Assembly: GCA_007026445.1 (NCBI GenBank)
Contig: VDMD01000099.1
Span: 27,867-91,866 of the forward strand
Reading direction: 5' to 3'
Origin: Schizophyllum amplum
Taxonomy: Eukaryota > Basidiomycota > Agaricomycetes > Agaricales > Schizophyllaceae
DNA: 64,000 nucleotides
Positions 8,885 through 22,045 of this stretch are shown here, piece after piece. The notes below the pieces were generated by a model. That model saw nothing but the letters and a program-made list of their open reading frames with translations, was not told the origin of the DNA and did no database searches. The position numbers and the translations under genes were made by a program. Positions within the stretch are counted from its first letter, which is position 1. Each line of letters starts with the position of its first letter.

Positions 8885-9930
8885 CTATGCCTATCGTCGG
8901 ATCCTGCTTCCTCGGGATCGCAGTCGCATGCAAAACACCGTCTCCGCACGATCGCCAGACTGTGGCTTGACGGCGCTTGCATCGTGCTTCGTGCTGGGAA
9001 CTACGACTTACGCGTTCCGCAGCTTCAGCTCAGTCAGCGGGCACTGTTATTTGCGAATCTTTTAGGCGGCATTTCACGCTCGCGGACCGCAAATACATAC
9101 CATGAATACCCTTTGATCACACTGGACGATCCTTGCGTGGACGTAGAGGTATTTCTTCTCGCACACTTTGACGCCAAGTAAGTCGGTACCTTTCATGAAT
9201 GTACGCCGAAGCTTATCAGGATTCCAGATTCGCTTACAATTTCCCCTCGCTCCACCCGCGATCGTACAGGATCCACGCAGGCATACTCAAGATGAGCCAT
9301 CAATACCGCGCGCTGTATTGGCGACGGAAGGCGCTCTATTGTCTGTCGCCCATGTACCCCACGACTCTTTCGCGCTACTCATTCCGCTCATTACAACGCC
9401 TACAACGCCCGCCCCGCCAGATCAGCTAGTCGCGTCGTCGTAGACGCCGCTCTAGCCGTCGGTGCCACATGGCTCGTCCCAGCCGCCAGACTAGTTCTCA
9501 TCTCTGCGAGCGCGAGAAACGTCTCCGGTGGTTCGCCACTGCGCCCTCACGACGACGAGGTCAAGATGTAGAATGAGTACAAGCATTGGTAGTTGAAGGA
9601 GCTTGTGCGCCCCGTAAAACAGCTTCTCCGTCAGCAGTTTTGAGACTATTTGGTGACATCCTCGCGGGAGGGTCCCGGGAGATCCGTCTGCACGAGATGC
9701 GAAAGGAATTAGAGGCGAATCGGGTCTACTTACTCAGTAGACCCGATAGTACGTGAGTTACGCGCACTGTCTGTTTTTCGTCGTATACCCTTACTTAGGT
9801 CACCAATGTTTCAATGTTGCTATGTGAACGTGTTCTGCGTCCGTGCCAGCTTGAAGATCTCGTGCGCTACGCCAAGTCGCACTCCGAGCTCATTTGACTT
9901 GAACTATGAGCGGCGAAACCCGGACACGTG
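8885..9930 (+). pseudogene. BTB/POZ-domain gene, left-arm copy, inactivated
   Basis: The first part matches the right-arm BTB gene: RLWLDGACIVLRAGNY, then the BTB helices (KMSHQYRALYWRRKALYCLS, MYPTTLSRY). The intron after FDAK is recognisable. The in-frame ATG is lost. After the DEVKM point there are stop codons, and the central part of the right-arm frame (roughly 200 bp) is deleted. The 3' end, from CTTCTCCGTCAGCAG onward, resembles the second, partial BTB fragment at 42.9-43.35 kb and not the first gene. This looks like one gene fused from two neighbours by deletion. Confidence 0.75.
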
Positions 9931-10051
9931 ACTCATGCTGTCGGAGCCGAGAGCCCCTGTCCCAGCACAGCCTCATAGCCATCCCTCCTTTTCTTTTCCG
10001 ATCTGTGTTTCTTTCCATCTCCGCTTGACGTGCCCCATACGATATCCTCAA

Positions 10052-11808
10052 ATGGATACAACGAACATCGTACCTCTGAGAGCGGCGAGGCCATCGCTAG
10101 ACTCGACAACAACGCTTGCCCATGACACATGTGCCGACGCCTCCCGTACTACATCCACGATGGAAGGCATGGCTGGAGAGGTAGACGCGAGCGTGCCAAA
10201 TGCAGGGGTCGAATCCGCAGGCGCTCGCCTGTCGTCCATATATGAGCTGTTTCTCATAATCTGCAAGCTACTGGTCGACGACGGTGGGCTCTCAGCCCTC
10301 CTCAATCCCGCCACTGCCTGCCGCGCCATGAGCGATGTCGCCCTTGACGTTCTTTGGGAGCAGCAGATTCATCTAGGTAACCTGCTCCTCACGATCCCCC
10401 GCGTGGAAAGCAGTTGGGTTATCCGCTATCGAAGTATCGATATGTCCTCGCGCGAAGTCAAGAGATTAGTGCGTGTACATACTATTTTATCGGCTCTCAT
10501 CGTTCTGACCCATCATCCTGACAGCTATTGAACCTCCCAGAGGAGCCACAACGCGCAGACCTGACAGAAGCCGAATACGCAGGCTTTCTCACATATGCGC
10601 GACGCATCAAGATTTTCGGGGACCGTAAGCACAAGAGTGACCCGCACGTTATCATAGACAGGCGTCTCCTCCGCGCAATAATTGAGCATGGCCCCATCTT
10701 ACCAAACGCGCACACAATCAAATTCAGAAGTAGCGAGCAATTCGCTTTTGGGGTCGTATCGCAATCCGACGGTTCCACGACGCCGCCTATCAGTTCTAGT
10801 TATGCATGGGTATCGCTGGCGGGCCAATATTACAACAATCACACGACCAGTATGGAGTATCGCGCGATAGTCCCCTGCGCGTCCCTTTCGAACATCCGCG
10901 CGCTGACGATTCCACCCGGAGAACACTTCGAAGGCATCCCACACCTTCGCGGCCTTCCATGCCTTGAGGAGCTTCATCTAGTCGACATCACTTCATGCAG
11001 CGGCTTCATTCGTTCAGAACGTCGCCCAACGCCGCAGCCTGGCTTCCGTGCGCTACGCTCACTCAGACTCAGCGAGGCGGAGGACTTTGACGCCGCATGC
11101 GAAGTCGTGCGCCTCATGTCGAGCGAGCCACTTCGCCTCCGCACTTTCAAACATCACCAGTTCAACATCTACGGTTCGGACAGGGACAACGAGCAGCTCG
11201 ACGCCAGGCGCTTTTATGGAACGCTGCGCCAATGCTTGGACCACGATTCGCTTACGAAGTTGCACGTCTCGACCGGTCGCGCCGTCAACGTGCGCAGTGC
11301 TCGCCTCTTTTCCGACCTACGCGTCTTCAAGAACGTATCGATCGTTGCCATCTACGTCAACTATGAGGGCGCTGATCTGGATAGCGCGCTCGATATCCTC
11401 ACCGCCGCATGGCCCTCACTCACACGATTGTCTTTCTTCAACCGCGGCGCGAATATGACACGGGTATCATTCGAGGGGTTGATACCGCTCGCTACGCGGT
11501 GCCCTGCGCTGAAATTGTTGAAGATACCGTTGGAGACGCGTCGGCCTGCACCCAAGCCTATTCATCTGTTAAAGCATCAAGTGCTACGCGACCGGCTTGT
11601 CGAGCTGGACGTACAGCGCACGAGGCCGCCGGAGAAGCAGGAAGACATCGACCTTTCAGTGAATTTCTTAGCAAGCGTGTTCCCGGATCAGACCTTGCGG
11701 TATATCTGGGCGGCGTCTGACTATTTTCAGGCCGAGTGGAGGCGATTATTCGACAGGGTTTGGCAACTGTGTCATAGAAGGATGCAGCCCGGCAGTCAGG
11801 ACAAGTAG
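10052..11808 (+). CDS. F-box/LRR-like protein, type B, left-arm copy
   Basis: Exon 1 10052-10468, 56-bp intron (GTGCGT...GACAG), exon 2 10525-11808, phase 0; 566 aa. The N-terminal 60 residues are variable. The F-box-like helix region follows (SSIYELFLIICKLLVDDG, ATACRAMSDVALDVLWEQ). The remainder is a long leucine-rich stretch with LRSLRLSEAEDFDAACEV and LTRLSFFNRGANMTRVSFEG segments, as in fungal F-box/LRR proteins that choose targets for SCF ubiquitin ligases (family knowledge; substrate unknown). The ATG was chosen because both copies keep it; an in-frame upstream ATG at 9935 would add 39 residues. The inverted copy at 40986-42748 is very similar. Confidence 0.8.
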
Positions 11809-11812
11809 TGCC

Positions 11813-12353
11813 AGAACCGTCGCCATCGGATGGAAATTTGGCAAAGGAGGGAAATTGAAGGGCGTGTGGAAGGGAGTCTACTCAAGAGGTGGGTTCCTGT
11901 ATCACTTATGCCTAGATTGTCTCCCAGCTTTGAGGTGTATCGTCAAATCCTAGCAATGAAGCATCCGGGGGATGCTTAGATGCGATGGCTGCGGTCGGAA
12001 GGCATACTGCGGGCACATGATACTTAGGAACTTTAATGTTTGTGGCGGCGATTGCAACCAAATACGCTTAGGCCACCGCGTGTCGCGTTCCGGAACGAGA
12101 TCATTGTTGTCTGCTTCCGTTCGCCTGTTTTTTGGTGCCCGTCGTTTGCTCTTCGTATAATCAGTCATTCCTCATCCCCAAGCCCTTGGGAAGATCAGGG
12201 GAACGTAGGAAGAACAATAGAGCTCACGCCACATATTGAGTGATGTGCAGTTCGGTACGTGTTGGTTGTCCGCTGCCCTTCTCTCGCTTCTGCTTATCTT
12301 CCATCTCAGGGTCAGTCTGATTACTCTGTGCAGCTCCTTTGAAGTCAAGGACA
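11813..12353. other. intergenic region, no gene seen
   Basis: Presumed 3' flank of the F-box gene and promoter of the large gene downstream. The small frames here overlap on both strands and have no splice support. Confidence 0.5.
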
Positions 12354-15300
12354 ATGAACACGAGCACGTTTCTGAACAGAACAACACCACGCATGATGAC
12401 GGCAGCAGCAATTGAAGAGGAGTGGGCCAGCGACGGCGAGAGCACTGCGAGCAGCAGCTATCAGGTGCGTCCCTGCACTATCTCGAACCGCAGTCGCTCG
12501 GGTAACCCGCCATTCTTGCCCAGACCGCATTCACGCGCGTGTCCCCCCCTCGAAAGAACGGCACCACAAACACCGCTCCCCCCAATGTTATCCGCGTCTC
12601 CGAGCGTTCCCCCGCAACCGTGTACGAAGATTTTGACGACGACGACGACTCGGGCTCATCCGATATCGATGACGCGGCGGTCCAACGCCTCCAGCTTCCC
12701 TCGCTGGCCGAGCTGCTCGACGGCAAGCCTCGTGCCTCAGGCACATACACCATCTCCACGTCTGCGTCCCGCAACACGCCGTCGCGCCCCCTCCTCAACG
12801 AAGATGCCTACGAGAATGACTCGAACTCGTCGGATATCGACGATGACGCCGTCGCCGCCTTCGACTTGCCGAGCTTGGACGTCATGGCGGGCCGCATGGC
12901 GGGCGTGGGCGCTGGCATGAACATGATCGGGGCTGGGATGAACGTGATGGGGGCTGCGACGAACACGAGCGGGGGTAGGACGAACATGATCGGGGCAGGC
13001 CGTGCAGGTGCGTCACCTATCTCTTGGTTGCCCAGAGCCATCTCACTGACATGGGCAACTCAGGCTCCTCCGTCCCCCATCCAGATCCTTACCGCCCGCT
13101 CGCAAGCCCGCCGGAATCAGACTACGGTCCATCTGGATCCGGCTATAGTCCGCCAGAATCTCACTATCCTCTGGAATACACGGGAAAGCCACCATCCGAC
13201 TCGCTCTATACATCGACGCCGTCACCAAACCCTAGCCACTACCATCATCGCGCCTCCGACTACCGGCGCTCCTCAAACTCCCAAGCACCCCCAACCCCCG
13301 CCTACTCGGTCGCCACATTCGACTCCCGCACCACCGACGAGTCGGCGCTGGACGTTGGTGATCGGTATCAGTCGCGGTACCACTACACGCCGTTCGATAG
13401 GTGAGTGCCCGGGCTTTCGATGCAGCAGCGAAGCACGGGGGTCCAGCTCGTCGCTTCCTCGCCCACATCACGCGGGCCCTATAACATGAGGCAGACCACA
13501 TTGCTGACGCGTGTTCCCGCAGCATTTCATCCCGCGGCACGCGCAACTCGTACCGCGGCTCTATCGATCAAGGGTGGTATCGTGCGAACGGCGCACGAGG
13601 GTCCATCGACAGCGGTGCAAGCCGCCCGAGGGATTCCATCGACAGTCGCGCGTCCGGCGGGCAGTACGCAGCGTATCGCTCGCGAGGCTCCGTCGACTCA
13701 CGCGCAAGCTCGGTCGTCGATGAGTTCGGCGCTTTGCATCCGCCGGATGAGTTCGGTGCGCCCTATTCGCGGGACGACGCGCAGGCAAAGAGGCCGGTTG
13801 ACTCATTACCCGCGCATGACGTACCGCGTGCTCGCGATGAATTCGCGTCGAACGCTCGCGATGAGTTCGCTTCGAACGCGCAGTTTGCGCACAACGAGCT
13901 CGGTCTGCGCTTGGCGGAGGTGGAGGCGAGGCGCAGCGCGCGGTTAGAGGCCGAGCGGGGCATGCAGCTGGAATCAGAGCGGAAAGCGCAGCAGGAGGCA
14001 GAGCGGAACGCGTGGGTGGAGACGGAGCGGCAGATGTGGCTGAAAGAGAGGCAGCAGGACGCGTTGCTGGACGATCAGTGGGACCGGGCGCACGAAGGAG
14101 AGCATAATATGCGGCTGGAAGTCGAGCGGCGCAGGCGAGTGCATGCAGAAGAGAACGCGCATGTGGATCAGCAGTCCTCGCGGCTGGACCAGCAGCCCTC
14201 GACCTCAACCTTCGGCACTGGCCGCAGCTCGCACGTCCAGCCGCAGTCATCGCAGAGCAGCTTGCAGACGTCGTCTTCGGGGTCAGGGTCGAACACTCCG
14301 TATGCAACGCCGAAGACGAGCTTCACGAACGCGCGTTCGTCGGTCAACTCGCGAACGCCATCGGTGAACGTAAGGTCGCGGGAGCCGCCGCCGCCGCCCG
14401 TACCGCTGATGCCCGCGGCTCTGGCACGGCGCGTGTCGACGGCGAGCTCGGACTCGTCTGCATCGAACATCTTCATCTCTCCCGAACCACGAGGTCCGCG
14501 ACCTCGGATGAGTGTCGTGTCTATCGCTGGTAAGTGGTAGACCATCGATGGTATTCCATCACATGCTGACTGTTGCTATCCAGATACACACACGACGGAT
14601 GAGTCGGCGCTTGACGTGGGCGAGCGGTACATTTCGTGGGCGGACAAGCACTCGGGAGAGATGCCGTATGCACATTTTGTCGGACGTGCGCCGGGTGGTG
14701 GTAGGTGAGTGTAAAACACTTTTACACTATATACCCATGCCGGTCGCAGTCAGTGCTGACGGTCAATCGCGTGCTGAAGGCATTGTCACGCACCATTCTG
14801 CCTTCTTTTCGTCATCTTCCATCGCTGCTCTGCTCTTCTCCTATCGCTGTCTTCATCCCATTTCTATCCTGCTCGCTCGACACTGACCCGCTTCTTCTAG
14901 ATACGCGGCATTTGGTGCATTCGCGGCGCTCGAGGCAGACAGTGATGATATGCGTATACCTCTACATACACCCGAGTCCAGTGGTCTCGAATCTAGCGTG
15001 CCTAGCCAGTCATCCAGCCCACCCAGCCAGTCGTCATCCACCGCTACCTTACCCTCTCTCGCCAAGCAGCCTGCCCCTCGTTCGGTGTCAAGTGGTACCT
15101 CGATGGGGTCTGTAGGGTCGGAAAACCTTCCAGCGCCGCCCACCTCGCAGAAGTACCCCGCTACCCCCAGCTCCTCGAACAAATACCCAGCACCATCTAG
15201 CCAGCCCACGCCTGCCTTTGATGTGCACAGACGGGAGACTGAGGTGTATCGCGCCCAGTCGGCCGAGTCGAGCTTCACGGACCGCGTCATACCTCCAGCC

Positions 15301-18174
15301 GTCCCTGCAAAGGATGCCTCTGACGTCCGTGTCCCTGCGAATGGCCCGCCTTTCGCGAAGGGCAGCCCAGTCGTCGCGTGGGAGCGCATGAAGCCAGACG
15401 GTGACTGGGAGTCCGTGAAGCCCAGTAGCGACTGGGGGTCCGCTACGAGCAGCAGCGCCACGTCGTCTTTCATCGACGAGGCGCACGATGCGGCAAGGAG
15501 GAAGCATGGGGCGTTCGCGGGACATCCGGAATACGTCGCGGGTCATCCGCCATCGTTTGCGGGTCATTCAGGAGCGTTCGCAAGCCAGTCGGGATACGTT
15601 GAGAGCTCTGATGGCTGGTCACCCGAGGACTGGGCCCGCTTACGCGACCAGTTCCCGGAGTACGTGGCCCGCATGCAATTCCTGCAGGAGCGCGGCTATG
15701 ACTACGTGGATGAGGACGATGATCCGGAGGCGCCGTATGGTTACCCTGGGATGCCGATGCCGTACCCGCCATCCGATGACTATCCTTACGGGCCACCACC
15801 GATGGAGGATGACCGCGCGTACTTCAATGGCTGGTCCACTGGCGCCAACCGCACGCTGTCCGCAATCATCGAGGAGAGCTTGGAACATCTGCCTTCCGGC
15901 CTGCCCGGGCACAGCGATATCGGCTCGATCGGCCGACGGTCCTTCACTGACACGGACGAGATGCTGCGGCGGAAAGCGACGGGGTCGACGATGACATTGT
16001 CCACCAGTGATGCGCGCACGAGCTTCGCTGAGAGCATGCCGAGCAGTATGCGCGCAATCAAGAGCATTCCAAGCAGGAGCACGATCGACCAGACGCCGCG
16101 CACGATACCCAGCAGCGACTCCCTCTGGAGTGATGCTCAGAGCGTTGCTCGTGGCGTTCCCGAGAGCAGCTCGAGCAGTGACCCACTTCCGTCAACGCCA
16201 CGCCTCACAGTGCCCTCCTCCATGCCCTCGACAAGCTCGCTCGCGACCCCGGAGACCACGCCACGCACAGATCGCTCCCCGGGCCCACGCGAGAAGCATC
16301 TTGTGCGCGATAACTCGGCTACTGGCAGTGCGGAGCTTGGCTTCGGCCACCTCTTCGTCGCTCGGCCGCAGACGCTTCTCTCGAGTCAGGCGTCTACCCG
16401 AGACAGCGGCCCGACGGAGGACTGGCGCGACAGCAGGATGATTGACCTCGACCGATGGCTGCCGGACGAGCTCGGCTCAAATGCACCGACGAGGGCCATC
16501 AGCCCGACGCCTGTATTGCAGAAGACGACGCCGAACAAGGCGCAGAGACCCGCGCTGCAGACAACACCCGCCAAAATGCAGCCCACGGCGTCCAAGGCGT
16601 CGTCCTCGCAGTCTACGCCGACGCGCTCAGCTGCGATGCGGGAGTACTACAGGTCGCAATACGGGGAGGAGTTGCAGACGCTGGTCAGCTCGGACGATGA
16701 GAGCGACATCGTGTTGCATCCTAGGCGACCAGTAATACCTCCAACGTCGCAGGCGTCGTCTCGCAAGCCAGCGCCGTCGCCGCAGAAGGGAAAGCAGCCG
16801 CAGATCACCCCGCAGTCGAGCTCAAGCACGGACACAGGGTATGAACCGTTAACAGACAGCGGGCTCTCGATTGATGATGTCAGGAATAGGCGGACGAAGG
16901 GAGCGAATGGAGATACCAGCAGTCGCTCGCAGCCCTCCGACGCTGTTGACTGGAGGGCGTCACGAGATCGCGATGCTACGTCGTCTAGAACGGCGACATC
17001 GAAGCCAGTCATTCCCTACACGTCGCGTTCTCAGCATGGTTATGCACCGTATTCGCACGCGCAGGAGTCAAGCACGGGATCGCGCGCTGGAGCCACCGAC
17101 GTCGAGTCGGAGTACTCCTCACACTCGTACTCCAAGTTACCGCCACGCCCGGTCGCTCCAATCCCCTCGACCACGGCGTCTGAGTCGAATGCTAGTGTCG
17201 GACGACCGAAGACGCCCTCTGCTCTGCGGCCAAAAACACCCAGCCGATCCAGGACGCCTGCACCGTCCGAGGTCCCGTCGAGATCGAAAACGCCGGTCGG
17301 CAAGTCGAAGTCATCAAAGGCCGTCAAGACCGAGAGTGAAGTTGAGTGGTACTCGCTCCATCATTCCACGTCGTCGCTCTCTGCACAGCGCACGTCGTCT
17401 CCCGCACCCCAGTCAGAGAAGTCGCATGGCCGGTCGGAAAAGTCACGGTCTGACAAGTCAACAACGCGCGCTGAACCATCGCCACTGCGACCGCGGCCAG
17501 AACGTCCGGACTCGCGCGCTTCACGGGGCCAGGAGAAGGCGGGAAAGACGAAGTCGCGTGTACTGGACGACGGAACGGAGATCACGACTTCGTATCAGCG
17601 GCTCACGCAGGACATGCTCGATCGCTTCATGCCGCAGACGTCTTCCTCGTCAGACGAGCGCCCCTCTACGTCCTTGTCTACGCAATCACGGTCGACGGAG
17701 GCGGGGAGATCGCGGGACAAGGGTAAAACGTCCAGCGTTGCGGCCCCTACACCTCGGCGGGTCGATGCACCTTCCACGCCGAGCCGCTCCTCAACACCTT
17801 CCACGCGTGCGAAGACACCCACCAATGCCCGGTCTTCGACGCCCAGCACTCGTGCCGGCACTCCCAAAGCGGTCAAGCCGGCAAGCTCCACATCGCGAAC
17901 GGCGCAGCCTTCGAATTCGACGCGGACCTCCCAGTCTTCGAGCTCGACGCGCAAGAAGGAGCGCCCCGTACCGGTTCCTGGGGTACCACCAGTACCAGTC
18001 ATCCCTCTCGCGGCGCAGGCGGCGGCAAACGCGCACGCTGCTCGGGCAAGCTCACGTATGGCGCTAGTGCCGCCAAACTCGCAAGCGCCGGTCATCCCGC
18101 GAGGAGCGCACATACCGCGGTCGGCGTCGTCGGCTGGATACGCAGCGTCGTCCTCGTCCGTCTCGGAGTACTAG
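12354..18174 (+). CDS. large Ser/Pro-rich, mostly disordered protein (about 1777 aa)
   Basis: Six exons joined by phase and splice sites: 12354-12464, 12524-13007, 13064-13400, 13523-14529, 14584-14704, 14901-18174. Introns are 54-59 bp except the third (122 bp) and fifth (196 bp). All phases close and the frame ends in a TAG at 18172. The protein is low complexity. It has two acidic DDDDDSGSSDIDD-type stretches near the N-terminus, a short Met/Gly-rich repeat (GAGMNMIGAGMNV), a charged coiled-coil-like segment at roughly residues 435-530 (EAERGMQLESERKAQQEAER), a poly-Pro run, and a Ser/Thr/Pro/Arg-rich C-terminal half with many SRSKTP-like motifs. The motif TTDESALDVG(D/E)RY occurs twice, in exons 3 and 5. 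No enzyme domain is recognised; a cytoskeletal or scaffold role would be only a guess. Confidence 0.75.
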
Positions 18175-19146
18175 AAGGGGGCATTACTGGAACATTAGAA
18201 GCGGAATTTGGTGAGGGATGGTATGGATTGGCAGGGCGTAGTTTGACTATGGACTGACTCTTCGCGGGTGTGGAGGTGCTTTCTTCTTTCTTCCGCGTGT
18301 TTTCGGGTACTTATGTTCTTGCTTGATCTACTTACATCTATATGAAGGAACGGCCAACTACAAGCACAGTGTACTACTACATACTTATGGACTGACGGTG
18401 AACATAAGCAACGCAACGCCCGTCTCATCGACTTGGAGGTCGTTCGCCCGTTATTCCCGATTTGCATTGCACATAAACGGGGCCAAGTGTGCGAGCGCTG
18501 ACATGGCCATATGGACAGGCAGAACACATAGGATTGGAGGCCGGTGATGGCGCATAGTGTACTGACTAAGTAGGAATTGGATCCACAATGTGGGTCCACC
18601 AGCGGGCATGCACGTGACTTTATGGTCGTTTTCTGTTAACTTCCCTCGATCATTATACTCTTTCGCGTCTACTCTTGTGCATTTCCGTCAGCTGCCTTCT
18701 ATCTATTCATGTTCTGACCATATATGGGTACTTTGGACGCATACATCCTAGGGGAACCTGGTTGTCCCGGCAGTCTGCATTGGGGTCCGCAGCTTGCGCA
18801 ACTCTCGTCCGACTCGGAAATCCGTTCGTGCGACTGAAGTTTCCGCCGATACCGACTGCAGTATCTGTCAAGCTGAGAGCTATCCTCGTCTTATCTGGGA
18901 CAATGTCTACGCTAGGCTCGAGTATGCGTGCACGGCCCAGAATGTCTTCGGCAAGCAATGTACCTGTCGACTGTCGCCCTCTCCCGTCTATACAATCTTA
19001 TCTCAGTACCGCCGCGGCCATCCCGACCTCTTGGCTGCGTCCCTTCTCCGTTCTTCGCACTCCATCATACGAAGAAGGCGCTTATCAGGTCCTCCCATGC
19101 TGAAGAGGATGTGCGAGATAGCAATGCGCGGCACGATAACGCCAGC
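18175..19146. other. intergenic region, no gene seen
   Basis: About 970 bp, AT-richer than the flanking genes. The small frames lack splice support and conserved motifs. Confidence 0.5.
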
Positions 19147-19154
19147 AATATAAG
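19147..19154 (+). promoter_or_regulatory. TATA-like box of the MFS gene
   Basis: AATATAAG about 75 bp upstream of the transporter ATG. Confidence 0.35.
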
Positions 19155-19224
19155 CGGTGGAGTGCGCTTCTCGTGCCAGCTTCGAGCTTCGAAGTCCCTC
19201 TCACGCTTCTCCTTCTTGTTCGTC

Positions 19225-21492
19225 ATGGCCGCTCAAGTGGACTCGCGCCCTGCCCTTGACGAGAAGGTCTCCTACGATGAGAAGCCAGAGCTGGAGAAGA
19301 CCTCGACGGCGGATGCCTATGTGGTGGACGCGGACGACGATGAAGGTGCGTGATCTGGTTCACCGATTGACGAGGTCTGACCATGTTGTAGTCATAATCG
19401 ACTCGTCTTACACGAAGGAGCAGTTCGGGAAGCTCAGACGGAAGATTGGTACGTCGCAGCTATCCCCCTTTCCGCACCTGAGTCTAACGATGCGGCTAGA
19501 CTGGTACCTGCTCCCTCTGATGTGGCTCTGCTGTAAGCCCGGGACTCCTGGGAGCGTGGATGGCACTTACGCTCGCTTCGTTCCTCATAGATGGCATTCA
19601 GCAGACGGACAAGACTGCACTGGGCACAATGGCGAACTTCGGACTGCGTGAAGGCGAGAAACGTCGTCAATGCCACTTCACCAGCGTGCTGACTGTCGCA
19701 CAGATACTGGCCTTGTTGGCGCCCAGTACTCATGGCTCACGACCATCTTCTGTACGTCGTGTCGAATCGCTCAGTAGATAGCAGGCGGCTGACAACTGAG
19801 GAACAGACCTGACGTATATGTGCTTCGAATTCCCGTCCAACCTGCTCCTTCAGAGGTGGCGGATGGGCAAGACGCTGTACGTCCTCTTCCAATTTCTCGT
19901 CTGCCAGTCACTGATATGTCAAAGGTCGATTTACATGATCTGCTGGGGCTTTACCGTGCTCGGCATTGGTTTCGGTAAGCCTCGATCTCAGAGCTTACGA
20001 CCTCCGCTCACCTTGTCCCAGCGAAGAACTTCCGCACGCTCATCGCCCTCCGCGCACTACAGGGCCTCTTCGAGTGCTGCATCTCCCCCGGCTTCGTCCT
20101 CGTCGTCGGCAGCTGGTACACCCGCCGCGAGCACGCCTCGCGCGCGCTCGTCTTCCAGAGCGCCAACGCCGGCTTCGGCGTCATCGCCGACCTCATCCTC
20201 TACGGCATCGGCTCGCTCCAGGACAAGCACCCCGAGCTCCAGGCGTGGCGGTACATGTCGTACTTCCTCGGCGGGCTCACGGTCGTCATCGGCATACTCT
20301 GCCTGATCTTCCTGGGCACGCCGAGCGAGGTGCCGTGGTTGAGCGCGGAGGAGCGCAAGATGGCGAATACGCGGATTGTGCGCAACCAGGTCGGCCACGA
20401 TCGCACGGGCACGAAGGAATGGAAGTGGTACCAGGCGCGGGAGTGCCTTATTGACCCCTGCGTGCGTGCGTCAGTACACTCGCAAGCCCGCAGACTGACC
20501 GGCACATACCACAGTTCTGGCTCGCGGGCTTCAACGCATTCTGCTCCTCCGTCCCGAATGGTGGTCTCACGACATTCGGCTCCATCATCGTGCACGACCT
20601 CGGCTTCAGTGGCGTCTCACATCGTCGTGAAGACTTTGATCGCGCTAACAGCCGCCTCAGCGAAACCTGGAGACCATCCTCCTCAGCATCCCGCGCAGCG
20701 TCACCTCCGTGCTCATCTTCGTCGTCGTCGGCATCGTCACCAGCAAGTACAAGAACCTGCGGCTTTACATCATGGGCGCCGCCACCATCCCCCCGCTTAT
20801 CGGCTTCCTCGGCATGGCGCTCATCCCCACGCGCGATGGGACCAAGGTGCGCGCCCCGGCCTCCCCGCTAGCCCAGAACATTACTCACCTTCCCTCCCGA
20901 GTCCAGTGGTCCAAGTGGGGCATGTACTTCATGACCGTGCCCTTCGTGCTCTCCCTGTTCCTCGCCTGGAGTGCGTTTCCCTTCCACAGCAGATGCCCTG
21001 TACTGTGCTGACGCCGCCCGCTCCCAGCCCTGATCATCAGCAACCTCCCCGGCCGCACAAAGCGCACGCTCACCTCGTCCTGGACGTTCATGATGTACTG
21101 CGTCGGCAACATGGTCGGCTCCCAGATCTTCAAATCCGAAGACGCCCCGACCTACATCCCCGGCGTCGTCGGCTGCGTCGTGTGCTTCGGGCTCGAGATC
21201 ATCATCATCGCCAGTGCGTATTGGGTTGAGCTGCTGAATACCGAGCACAGGGCTGATAATTAATCATTAACCACCCCTTAGCCTGGCGCACGATCCTCGT
21301 GCTGCGCAACCGCCGCCGCGACCGCGCGCAGGCGAAGGACGGCCTGACGGACGAGGAGCGCATCCGCCAGGGCAAGATCAACGGCGAGAAAGATCTTACC
21401 GATTTCGAGAACCCCTACGTGAGTGCTTTATCAGGCTGTGATAGCTTGCAACGACGCTGAACATACTAATTCAGTTCCGCTATACGCTGTGA
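19225..21492 (+). CDS. MFS transporter, Dal5-like anion:cation symporter family
   Basis: Fourteen exons were resolved: 19225-19345, 19392-19448, 19500-19532, 19591-19653, 19704-19751, 19807-19876, 19925-19974, 20022-20461, 20515-20613, 20661-20846, 20907-20970, 21028-21213, 21282-21418, 21475-21492. This gives 523 aa. Family signatures include YGIQQTDKTALG after TM1, EFPSNLLLQRW, ALQGLFECCISPGF, GSWYTRREHASR and GGLTTFGSIIVHDLGF. About twelve hydrophobic segments are present with a charged C-tail (RRRDRAQAKDGLTDEER). This family imports organic anions such as allantoate, nicotinate or pantothenate at the plasma membrane (established for the family; substrate here unknown). The fourth intron (19654-19703) uses a GC donor (AAG|GCGAGA). 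The donor at 20614 (GTCTCA) is weak but is the only one that keeps the frame. Confidence 0.9.
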
Positions 21493-22045
21493 GGTCCAGG
21501 CCACGTTTCTCGTATACAGCGTTGCGGCCTTGAGGGCTTGCGGACGTTGTTTCTGTATTAGCTTCTCTTGTACGATTATTGTTCTGTGTAAACGCAATGT
21601 AGAGTGTAAGTTTCTTGTTCTCCTCCATGTCGTGGTCGCAATGTCTTGTCCTTCCGTTGAGCAGAATCTGTCCAAAAGCAGAGCATATGCTTTAGCCTTG
21701 AACAGATATGCTTTAGCCTTGAACAGATATGCTTTATCCTTGAACAGCATGGACGCAGATCCCGAATCTGAACGCCTGTAATCAGTACACAAGCCGTCGA
21801 CGACTGACCTTGTCGATATGGACGACTGACCTTGTCGATATGGATGACTGACCTTGTTCCTATGTGCAGTCTTGTTGACCCGATCAGATATCCTCTCCGC
21901 GACACGGCTAGACAGCCACCAATGCTTGCATAGTATACATTGTGTTCGATCAGCTAGTTGGTACATGTTGCTCTGCGTCGAAGTTACAGGCGAGTCGACG
22001 TCAGAGGTGAGTCCATACCGCGCGCCACAACAATGGCCCTTCCCC
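21493..22045. repeat. 3' flank of the MFS gene with two small minisatellites
   Basis: Three copies of a 24-bp unit containing AGCCTTGAACAGATATGCTT at about 21680-21750, and three copies of a 22-bp unit containing GACTGACCTTGTCGATATGG at about 21797-21860. No gene is seen. Confidence 0.8.

Larger units (their letters stand above)
7445..11812. repeat. left arm of a large inverted duplication
   Basis: Matches 40982-46010 in reverse orientation: 145-aa gene, intergenic DNA, BTB gene and type-B F-box gene in mirror order, about 29 kb apart. The inner limit falls within a few bases of the F-box TAG stop in both arms. Coding parts of the F-box gene are much closer than the intergenic parts, and the left arm lacks several hundred bp in the BTB section. 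Confidence 0.85.

Noticed and set aside
15088..15567. Several long antisense frames inside the 12.4-18.2-kb gene
   Set aside because: Mirror images of a Ser/Arg-rich coding frame with skewed codon use; no splice signals.
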